NCBI RefSeq assembly: GCF_021462225.1
Contig: NC_061803.1
Span: forward strand, 37,346,174 to 37,410,173
Length of the DNA stretch: 64,000 bases
DNA from: Girardinichthys multiradiatus
Taxonomy: Eukaryota; Chordata; Actinopteri; Cyprinodontiformes; Goodeidae
Reading direction: 5' to 3'
Shown: positions 47,101-58,900 of the stretch, piece after piece
Layout of the letters: the number at the start of each line of letters is the position of its first letter
How positions within the stretch are numbered: position 1 is the first letter of the stretch
The notes under the pieces: generated by a model
The model's input: the letters and a program-made list of their open reading frames with translations, nothing else
Database searches by the model: none
What the model was told of the DNA's origin: nothing
Position numbers and translations under genes: made by a program

Positions 47101-50100
47101 ATAAAATTAATGTCACCAAAACTCAGGTGTTATCATTTCATTAAAACCCATCTAAAGAGATCAGAACCAAATTCAAGATAAATTGGGATCTAAAATCTAT
47201 AAAATATCTCGGGATAATAACTTGAGGAAAAGTGGAAAAAAAAATTTAACTTTCAGTTGCTTGTACAGTTATTAAGTCGTCTTTGTTTTTCCATATCACT
47301 ACTGTCGTCTGCAATAAATCGTGTTTTATAACAGAATAACTTTGGTTCCTCTACAGACTCAAACTAATACCATGAAGATGCAGCTTATTATTTCCTGCTA
47401 ACCGACTCGTTTAGAATCATTACATTTATGACAAGTTTAAACTTTAAATATATAATAAATTATGGTAATGCTCAGAGATAATCCAATCTGCTGGTGACAG
47501 GCAGGTCTAACATGGATTGTTGGCTCATCCATTGTCTTCCATTTATCTGAGATCGGGTCGCAAGAGTAACAAGTCCAGGAGGGATACCCAGACATCCCTG
47601 TCATGCTGGGAGCTCCTGAGACACTCCCAGGCCAGACGGGATATATAGTCCCTGCAGCAAGTTCTGGGTCTTCCCTGGAATCTCCTCCCAGTGGGACGTG
47701 CCCCGGAAACCTCCAAAGGGAGACGCCCAGGAGGCATCCAAGAGCAAAACAGATATGCTGGTGTTGTGCCAGTCTGCCTAAGACAGACTGCAGACTGTTT
47801 TTAAGGAATGTGATAATATAAGACACTTACCTGTACACGTCGTTATCTATAATGAGGCCCTCTGTAAGGTGAGGCCAGGTGGTTGCAAGATGAAGTTCAC
47901 TTCAAAACAAAACAAAGAAATAAGAGTCATTTATTTGGTCTCTTTCGAGGCTGCCACATAGTCGAGTGTACCCTATCTAGAACGTCACCCCCCATCCATG
48001 TGCCAAGAAGGAACTAGATGAAATAAAGTAATCATGTACTAACCAATGACTTACTCACAACAGCTAAGCATACACTTACTATGGGTCTGAATGCCATATT
48101 TAATGGAAATTAATGATGAATGTGTACTGTTTTTTTTCCAGAATGGAACAATTAAAAAGATTTCCGTGATTTGCTTGAATTTCTGGGAAATTCAAAGAAA
48201 CCCTAACCCTTAAATCCACACAGGCTGTTTGCATCCATTCAGCTAAATCTTTTAAAACGTACTGCTGAAGGTTTTAGGCCCATTGGCGTCTTGTTAGTCA
48301 TGGACACATTTAGATGTTCCAACAGAGCAGGTATCCCAAACATATCCCCAAAGTGGTTATGGAATTGAAAAAGCAGGCCAACATTAAACGTCTGGAATGG
48401 TCCTCAATACTACTGAACATCTTTGGGCCTAACAGGTCTGATCATGCCAGGAAATCAATGATAAAATCTGGCTTATGCACAAAATTTTTGTTTCTCAAAA
48501 ATATCTTCAGTAATAACTAATTGTAATATTGTATGGTCATTTTACCCTACAAAAAACTGTTCAAATGAATCATAAAAGCCACACATTAAGGACATGCATG
48601 CCCATGACAAGAGTATGTAAAATAAGTACTGTAATACATATATACTGTATATATTTTTTATATCATCATTTTGTTTAAAACATTATCAGATAATTGGCAC
48701 TGAAAACATCCTTTTACCTAATTGGTTCTTCACAGGCTCCAAAGGGAAGGCTTCCAAACTCCACACCTCCCACCTCACCTCCGAGCAGCGTATCGAAGTC
48801 TGTCCGAACAAGCCAACCCAAAACAGAAAAAAACACCTTTACTGCTCTACATCTCCTGAGCTTATGTCAGACAGCCACTGTATACCTGTAGATAATCCAT
48901 CGATAATAAATCCAAAGCACAAAGATATAGCGCTGAATAAAGTTATAATATATACTATGAGACAAATGGTGCTCTAGGTGAGCATACCTGGAGGCTGTTG
49001 TGGCCAAGAAGATTGCTGCCAATCTTGAAGAATGTAGGTGTAGCGAATAGTAATGTCGACTGGTGACAGGGGGAGCATGTTACATCCCTTAAAGAAAAAG
49101 AAAGAAAAACTGAAAAAGTGTTCCTCACCTGGATTAGGATTCTGTTTCCATGCTGTTTTGGTGTAGATTTAACCATCGGACCTAATCATCCTCTTTTCAT
49201 ATGGAGGACCAATGTTTCCACTGCAAACCAAGGGTGGTGCCTGGATGGTGGCCTAAAGGAGGCATCTGCCACCTCTACAACCAGAACACTCTGGACCTAA
49301 TCTATTTAGGGCCATAGAATTAATATTTACATGAGTAAATGTTAGATATCTGAGTGTCAGTGAATGCATCCAAGAATTATTGGTGAACACCCCTCCCTCT
49401 AGTGTTTGACCAGTGGAGTTTAGCATGGAGTGATGAATGCCAATGTTATATGATGAACAGAGTTGGATAACACGAGTATGACATGTAAAGAAAAGAGAAA
49501 CGCTGTTTTTAAGTGTAAAGGTTATTAATATTTATGACTGCTGGGCACCTAAAAACCTAAAGCCAGAGAATACTTGTGGGGACATCAGACATCCTGGGAG
49601 AAATATTTATTCCTGATCATTTTAACCAACTGAATGTGTTTATTTTTTAACATGTTTGTTCCCAAGATCCATCAGTACCGGATTCTGAAATTTCTCATAT
49701 CACTGTCTGAATTTAACAAATCTTCTGTTATTAGCTTTGATAAATGATTTACCTGTGCCATCCCTTCCTACCTCTGCATAAAAAGTTTCTAGACCGACCT
49801 CTCCTCCAAGCTTACCCCTAAAGGATGGAGCTCAGCTTTTCTCTTAGGTTGGCCATTGTTCACACAAAGCTCATTTCAGTTGCTTGCATCCTAGCTCCCT
49901 TTTTTCTGTCATGATCCAAATAATCATGGGTGTTGGTACCACAGGATGGAATGGAGACGTAAAATAAAGAGCTTTATATTTCAGCTTAGCTCCATCTGCA
50001 GCACAACAAAACCAAGCAAAGTCAAATTAACGCAGATAAAGGCCTAACCCTTCATCCATCACCTCAATCCATTTCGCAGTCCTGAACAACACACCAAGAT

Positions 50101-52946
50101 GTTTAAACTCCTTCACTTATGGCAGAGATTTACTCCTGACTGAACACAGAACCATGGCCTCAGAATGAGAGATCACTCTCATCCTGACTGCTTCACATTT
50201 GGCTCTTCTGTCAGACTCAGCCCTGACAGAGAGAGATTGGGAGAGGGAGATTGACCGTGATCTTGAACCTTTTCCTTTTACTTATAATTGCAGCAACAGT
50301 TGTTGATTTATCACCAGACTGCTTGGCTATTTTCCTGTAGCCCATCCCAGGCTTGTGCAAGTCTATTTTATCCCTTATGTCCTTACATAGCTCTCTGATC
50401 TTGGCCATTGTGGAGAGGTTGTAGTTTGTTTGATTGACTTTGTGGACAGGTGTCTTTTATACAGATAAGTTCAAACATGTGCAGTTAAGGGCGCTGCGCT
50501 GATGGTGTAGGGGTTAAGCGCGCGACCATATACAGAGGGTACAGTCCTCGAAGTGGCCGTCCCGGGTTCCAGTCCCGGACCCGCCGACATTTGGCTTCTT
50601 AAAGAATTAACAGGCCTGTGAGATCTGGAATTCTTACTGGAAGTTAGGTGTTCAAATATTTATGTCATGCAGTAAAATCCAAATTAATTACTTAAAAATC
50701 ACGATAATGATTATGAAAATCATGATTTTCTGGATTTTTGTTTTAGATTGTGTCACTCACAGTTGAAGACTACCTTTAATAAAAAATGAAAGACTCCTAC
50801 ATGTTTTGCAAGTGGGAAAACCTGCAAAATTGGCAGTGATTCAAAAACCTGTTCTCCCCACTGTAGATAGTTCTTCAGCCGCAGCACTTCTTACTTGTGG
50901 AGTTCCTCCTGTACTCCTTCTAGAGCCAGTCTGATTCTCCTTAAACAGTCATATTCAATAAATTATAACCTGTCTTGGCTAACATTGACTCATTTTATTC
51001 AATATGTCAATTTAAGCTAAACTTAGCCTAAATGTCAATGTTAGCTTAAATGCTAACACTAGCATGTAGGCTAACATTACCTCACTCCATTCAATATGTA
51101 ATTTAGTCCTATATTTGAAAATTAGCCTAAATGCTAATGTCAGCTTAAAGCTAACATTAGCATGTGGGCTAACACTAGCAGGGTGGGTAACATAGGCCTA
51201 AATGAACATATTGAATGAAGCAAGTTAATAACTGAAAATTAGCTTAAATGCTAACATTAGAATGTTGACTAACACTAGCAATGTTGGAACAGCGGTACAT
51301 GCTGTTTAAGTACTGTAGAATATAAACTATTTATGTGTGTAATATTAACTATTTCTGGGTGTAACTGGCATGTGTACATAGAGCATAGGGGGGGTCAAGC
51401 TTAGGGAGTGAAGCATAGAAAGTGCAAGGTCCTTGGGGAGGGAAGTAGAGAGTCTAAAGTCATAAATTAGTGAAGGACAAGGAATCACTGATGGGGGAGA
51501 AGAAGACAGGGGAGAACAGCGCACAGAGAGGGCAAGGTCATAAATTGGGCCAGACACGAGAAGTTTGTTATAAGAGAAGAACCAGAAGTACTCCTTATTT
51601 GGATATGAGGTTATATGGTTGCTGGGGAGATATCCACAGATAGAATGATTGTGTATGTGTGCTGCATAGCAGCGAGGGGTATATAAAGGTATTTGTGGCC
51701 TCTCCAAAACGGACAACACACAGACGTTTCCAGGTACCAGTGTGAGTGTGTGTCCCCTCTCTGAATTCAGATTGGTTTTTTATAAACTTGTGGAAACGTT
51801 CAACTGATCTCTGACTGAGGATTGTCCTTTGGGTGCCAAATAAAAGAGTCGGGGAGAGGTGAGGAGTAATGTAATAGTTAATTGACGGCCAGTAACGTTT
51901 TCCTACTTCAACAATTGGTGCCGTGACCCGGATTGGCACTAACTAAAAGATAATTAATTGATTACGAGGCGGACGTCGTTCTACAACACCACTGGATCGA
52001 CCCAAAACCAAAATGGTATGGAGATCTATATTTATTCTCCTTTTGCCTGCTAATAGTGTAGGTGGTGTTGTGGAATAGATATCTGTTTTCTCTTAAATTT
52101 ACAGTCTTAATCAGTTTTGGGTAAAATATTTGTTGGTTGAAATAATGGCTTACGGTAAAGGAATGATATATTGCGTAAAAATATTTGTTGATTGAGACAA
52201 GATAAATTTTAGCCGAGATACTTGAATGTTGAGGCTGTAACATACTTTTCACCAAAGATACTTAAATGGTGACGGTGATGAAGCAAATAAGTTCCGGATT
52301 TGGCAATCCAAACTCAGTCCTGACGAGGACTGGGGTATTTAGGCTGGGGTTAATAAGAGCCTCCCCGAGGGATTGGGACGCCTCAAAGTGGCCAGGGATA
52401 GGACCCCGAGACCCTGAACTGGCAGGTGAGGGAAGACAGTTGAGATACTTAAATGGTGAAACTGTAATAATAAGATTAAGTAAAAGGAATTCCAGGGAGT
52501 CAACGGAGGGTTGATTCCTAGGAGTCAAACCGGGTTTGGCATCACAGCGGTCGGACCAGGAGAGATCGAAAAAGTCCCGCTGAGTGGAAGAGTTCAAGGC
52601 CCTCTGCGATTGTGTTAAATATGCTTTAATTTGGGAAGATAAGTTTGGTTTTTCACAGAGTGGAAGTTTTAGGGTAAATAAGTTAAATAGTTTCAAGAGT
52701 TTCAAGTAAAACAGTTGATGGATAGAGATGAGAAAAATAAGAAACATAAGAAAAAGATTAAAAAGCACAGAGTGCATCAATTAAGGTGTTAAAGAGTTAA
52801 AACTTTCCTGCAGGAAGTTTCGTTTGTCTTAAATACTGCGATCAGTTGGAAAAGAAAGGAGTATAGTGCATGTTATGGTGGACAAATGACTGACTGATAA
52901 TATTTCTGTGTGCAAAATCTGAACCTATATTAAACTTCTCATCTGC

Positions 52947-52986
<40 letters not shown>

Positions 52987-55900
52987 TACACACATATATG
53001 GGATTTGAGTGCAACATCTGCGTTTTTGAGTCTGGACTTTAGTAATCTGCCGTTCTCATGGCTACTCGACACTTCTTCAGCACGGCCTGAAAGAGACAGC
53101 CTGCCTGCCTGCCTGTCTGCTGTAAATCACAGTGGGAGTTTCCACAGAACGAAACTCAGAAGTAGTCTGGCCCAAACCCACTGAAATGGACAACGATCCA
53201 TGCTGCTGCAAAGCCAGAAGAGCGATACACTGGATTTATATTGGAAGCACATCTTGTGCGGAGAAACAGGCCGGAGCAAAGTTCTTTCTCCCTCCTGGAG
53301 AAGTTAAAAGTGGACAAAGAAAGATTGAATGTCTCACCAACAGACCTGAAGGGCCTGGGTTGTTTTTTGGACTGATAAAGGATTGTGTGCCATGACAGTC
53401 TGACTCTGGAGCGATTAAGAAACTGATGGGGGTAACGTACAAACACACACACATTTGCATACATCGTTTCCTATTTTCTGCAACGAAGAACGCTTATTAA
53501 CCGCTGCTCATGTGACGCTTGCTTGACGTTGACAGATATAGCGGGTTAAAATATTATTTTAGGGTTAGAAAAGTATCTTAGAAAGGGTGATAACATAACT
53601 CATTTGATACTTTCCAGTTAATTCTTTTAGAAAAGCAAGTTCTCTTTCGTCATGGAATATTTAGGGTCAATTATTATAGTTATTAAAAGTTATTAAAAAG
53701 CAGAGGAAGTTACAACATCTCTAAAACTCAGCAGTAACCAAGTGTTTCTATGTTATTCTCAGGACAGATCTCATGAAGGAGCATTTTTAAAACCCAGCGC
53801 ATGCATAAAACCTGATGGGTTTCTCCTTCAGGTATTATTTTCTGTTGTCAGAGTTTGTATCCCATAAATCTAATGGGTAGAGACCTCATTAAAACAGGCT
53901 TAGTTCTACTGCAGATGGTCTTCATACAGTCTCTGACACAGTACTTACAGTTTGGTGCAGTTTTTGTCCGCAAGTGCTAACTGACGCTTGTGTTTTTCAC
54001 AGCAGCTGCTGGGAAGATGTTATATTAGGTTTTCCTTCCCTCTTCTGATTCATGCAGCGTGTTGATTTACACTGTACCTTATATCAGATCCTGACAAAAA
54101 CTATGAAAGGCTTGGTTCTGCAGTTTATTTCCCTTTGGAGAAGGAAAGGACACCTGATCAGTTCTGTGCTGCACAGAAATATTAAAACACTTGTTGTTTT
54201 CTGAGATATCACCAGCTAAAACTTTTAAAACTTTTGAGAGTAATTGGTTTTGTTAAACACATTTTCCTTGGTAAAACAAACCTTTAAAATGAAAATGGGA
54301 AAAATTGGGTTATTTTTGAAGGTAAGAAAGATTCTGATTGGACAGTGGTACCACACAAAAATTATACTAATCTTATGTTCCATAAAAGACTCTGCATAGA
54401 AAAGGCCTTCAGAACCGTGGAGTTATTTTCCACCACAGTAACAAGTTTTTTAAAGCATGCTTTTTCTTTATTTTAAAACAGATCTGTATTTTTGTTTTGT
54501 TTTTGTTTTTTTAGCATAATGTTTGTCTGAAGCTTCTTATGAACTGAGTTAGGAGCAAATATGATCTGAGGTAAATTAGGAGCTGTGAACTAATAATTTT
54601 AAATCTGATTATTGTCTAAGCAGAAATAATACACTAACAGCTCTGGGGATATTTAGCCAATCCTCTCTTCAATCTGTAGAGAGCCAACACCATTGTTCAA
54701 TGCAGTAGTACTCAACCTGTGGTTTCTGGACTCCTGAAGCCCATGAGCCATAGATTTTGGGTCCATAAAATTATAATACTTAATTAAAGGTAGACTGATT
54801 ACCTATTAAATTAGATCTAAGCCAATGATGAGTTCCAGTCATTTGGTGGCTTTGAAATGCAATAATACTCAAAATTTCTACTCTGGGTGACACAGATTGG
54901 GGTTGAAGAGTTTTGTTTTGGAACCAAGGTTAGGATTTTTATAACGAAATAAAGATAAAGAAAATCCTTCATTTTAGGAAAAGAAAAGAAATAAAGGTTC
55001 CTTGTTTGATTTCTTAGGGTTTAAAGATTAAAACAATACATAGGAGTAGAAAGGTACATAAGGTAATTTCAGATTAATAAAATAAAATATTGGAACATTT
55101 ATCAGCATTTGGATTATTAAAGAGGGATTCTAGTAATAATTTTCTCCCCAACTCTCAAAATTTAAATAGCCAAATTTAGGAAAATTATGTGTGTCTTCCC
55201 TTTGAAACACTATGTGGAAAAAGTCCAGTTTGGAGTCAAGTTTCTTATCTTAATTTCTGATTAAGTCAAACGCTGCAGTTTTTGTTTTGTTTGGGTAGAC
55301 CATAAAAATGTCAACGCCGGCTTAAAATACTTCTTTGCATTTAACCTGAGCAGAGAAATTCTTGAATGCAGCTGCGATCAAAATTGAGCAAAACAAAATA
55401 GAATTATAACAATAACTCTCAGGATTGTAGTTATTATTACAGAGTTACAGTACAAAGAATTGGCAGAAGGTTTCAGCATCAGTAAATTTGGATTAATTTA
55501 AGAGAAAACTGTTGCTGTGCTTCTAAATAGTTTGTGCACTCATCTTAAAAAAGGAACCTGAAGATTGTCATAACAAAATTGATCAATTATAGCATTAAAA
55601 GATATGGTTGAGAAAACATATTCTGAAAAGAGATTGTTAAAAATTTCTTTTAATTCTTGAAGCTTCAAATTTGGCCATTTGTTTGTCTTTGATGTTTGTG
55701 TTTGTTGGAATGAATGTTTGTTTATATGTTGCATGAAACAATAATCCATGTTTAGAATAATGTTTCTAAATCCAAGATTGATTAAAACTTTGAGTTTTCA
55801 GGAGAGTTAAGAAGCAGCTTGTTTCTGAGGTAGGTGCATGTTAACAGTTTTGCAGTTTAAGGTTCACTGTACAGAAACTGTGGGTCCTGCCCATAGGCTG

Positions 55901-58900
55901 CCAATCATAGGTTAGTTCTGCCTGACTCCGCCCACCTATCAGGTTGGTTCATGCCTTTGCTGTCATGGTAACGCTCAGCACCTCCCTTCCTGAGTTTTAA
56001 CACTGTTTAAGAGACAATAGAATTAAAATGCTTGTAGTGATTGTTACCTTAAAAACATGTTTTTTTTTGTATAATAATTAAGGATGTAGCATGACATTTA
56101 GATTTATGTGTTTTACTATTAAAATGTTAATGAAATAGTTTAAACTGGTTTGAAGAATTAGTTTTACATGCAGAATCATTGGTGATTTATTAGATTGAAA
56201 GTTTTCCCTGGTGCCATTACGCTAACTGACAGTCAATATATGCCAAAAGTAAGGAATATATTTTTGATAAAGAATCAGAGTTATGATTTCATACTTGACA
56301 GGAATTATTTATTAGATTAAATTTGTAGAGTGTAAGTGTCAAAATTACATTGGATTTACATTCATCTAAAACTTATCTTCATGCAAGACAAATCAGGAAG
56401 ATGTGTGACTTATTTCTAAGTGAAATATTGATGAACTGTATAACGACTGAAGTTTGTGTTTTGTTGTTGATGGAACTGAATTGCAGTTAAAAATATCTGG
56501 ATTTTATTTATGTTGCTTTCGTTAAATTCATAGTGACACATAGTTATGTCAGAATTCATTTCTTTGGTTCTATGTAATGTGATCTTGATTACTAGAACAT
56601 TCCTGTTTAAACCTTTTGCTGGATTGTCGCAGGGGTTGGACCCTGCGCCAGAAGGGGGAATGTCAGAATAAAGTAACATGGGGATATTGCCAAGATCAAT
56701 TTTTTCCACATCTTTGTGTGAAGGTAGGATGTTGTTTTACTGTCAAAAGCTGTCCACGGTGTTTTCTCAAGTTTCACAGACGGTGAAGGCTGCATTACCA
56801 GAAACAGCCACTTCCACCCTACAGTCCTTTATTCCTGGCGACTGGATTCTGCTCAGAGAATCTAGGAGAAAACACAGGAAGTCCAGGTGCTGGAATGGCC
56901 CATATCAGATCCTACTAGACACCCAGGAAAGCTGCAGGAAAGCTCCCCAGCTTCATCTGGCTTCCACAACACAAGTCATCTTCCAACTGGATCATCCACG
57001 GCCTGAAAGGTGTGAGGACAGCGGACCACCACAAGACAAAGAACTGTAAGCGGATCACTGGCGAGTGATTGAAGAGGTGGTTGAAGAACACTGTTCTTAC
57101 AAGGGCACAATAATCTCTTGGGCAGTGCAACGTTATTTCAGAATCTACTTAAGGCCATCGCCTTGCCTGAAGGTTAGAAATCATAACTATCATTATGGTA
57201 CAAATTTGAAATGTGTTCATTTCCGCCGTTGTGATAATTTGTTTTCAGTACCAGAAGAAAGGAGTTCTAATGTAAATTCTTGTATTAAGTGCTCTAAGGT
57301 GTTCCAAAGTGTATGACCTTTAGGTTACCTTTCTTTCTTCAGAACATCTGTGTTAGTGGAGGAAGCTGTCAAAACCAGGAGCAGCTGGGTCTGCTCATAG
57401 ATAACGTTGTTACACCTGACCCGAGGACGGTTCAGGGCCATAAAGCATAAACTCTTTTAAGTGGAGATAACACCCACATACTCTTTAAATACTGTGTGTA
57501 AATGTTGACACCACACTGAACCCAAAGACAGAAGAAGAGGAGGAATGATTGAGTTTCTCTCACTGGGAGTGGTGGAACTTCATTCTCCCCAGAAGACACG
57601 TTTGGCGAACATTTTATATTACATTTTGATGTTTCTGTATCTTTTTCAGGTTATGATTTAACTTTGTGTGGATGAAGACTCAGTGTGTGAATTCATGGAC
57701 GCATAATATGATGTATGCATGTTTTTTAATGATTTTCTCTTTTACAGGTAGTACAGTAATATTTTTACTTATTTCTACTTATTCTTAGAAGGACATTTTA
57801 GATTGTGAACTCTTTTATTAGAGTTCAAAAGGGGGATTGTAGAATATAAACTATTTATGTGTGTAATATTAACTATCTCTGTGTGTAACTGACATGTGTA
57901 CATAGAGCATAGGGGGGGTCAAGCTTAGGGAGTGAAGCATAGAAAGTGCAAGGTCCTTGGGGAGGGAAGTAGAGAGTCTAAAGTCATAAATTAGTGAAGG
58001 ACAAGGAATCACTGATGGGGGAGAAGAAGACAGGGGAGAACAGCGCACAGAGAGGGCAATACTGGGATCATCACATTCAAGGCAACGTTTCTGCAGAGAC
58101 TTGTTTGAGCTTTTTGTTTATGAAATTAGAAGAAATCTGACCAAGTTATTTACATAAAATAATTTTAACGAACAGGGTTGCGCAAGATGCAGTCAGACTG
58201 TGGGTAGAAAAATAAATCCTTAGTCTCTAATTTCTGCTGCACGTATGAAGGTGCTGGCTTTATTTACCATCAAACCCTCACTTGTGTGGCCAGACTCAAT
58301 CTCTTCTCAAGTGTTCACCAGCTGGTTAAGCATAACAATAAAGCTATTTTAAACACTTGTTGTCAGAGACCTGCTGCTTGATTCTAAACCACAGTTTGCA
58401 AAAGAAAGCAAACGCTATAAGTAGCAGTTTTATACTTTCTGGCCATCGCGTGGGCAGGGCTACATCTAACCTGTGTTGGATGAGTGCAATTAGTAGCACC
58501 GGTATAAATGGTGCATGATTTCCTCAGTAGTTTGGTCTGCTGCAGGTTGGCAGAGCAGAGAGCATAGGTGAGACTGGTTCGTTCTATTTATCTCGATGAA
58601 AGTATGCATCCATGTATATACAGTGCTTATCACAAAATCAGCTCATGCCATAGTCACACAAGCATGTGTTTAATAAAGACCAACAGAACAAAGCTTGAGA
58701 GAGACACATTTATTCTACTGCGACCCAATGGCTGTCTTTAGTGCGCAAAATGGTGACTTTTGTGTGGTCTGAGAGGATTGGACAGAAAATCATAGATCTT
58801 AGAGAAAAGAGCGATGCACTAGTTGAAAGACACCATGAATACCTACATTTTGATGTATACATAATTAATGTACTACGAACGATGTGGGAGTAGCAGTAAT

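Larger units (their letters stand above)
51314..58059 (+). mobile_element. endogenous retroviral/LTR element, young LTRs, mostly non-coding interior
   Basis: A 600-base 5' LTR, tRNA primer-binding site, about 5.9 kb interior, polypurine tract and a truncated 3' LTR. The only recognisable protein remnant is an integrase C-terminus of the gammaretrovirus-like pol type at 56678-57049. The region 53400-56600 has no coding signal. The overlapping 222 bases of the two LTRs differ at about three positions by eye, so insertion was fairly recent. It lies in the rab3gap1 intron, antisense to the gene. Confidence 0.85.

Noticed and set aside
50955..51290. CRISPR-like array
   Set aside because: Repeats are irregular and degenerate with no constant spacer length, and the genome is vertebrate.
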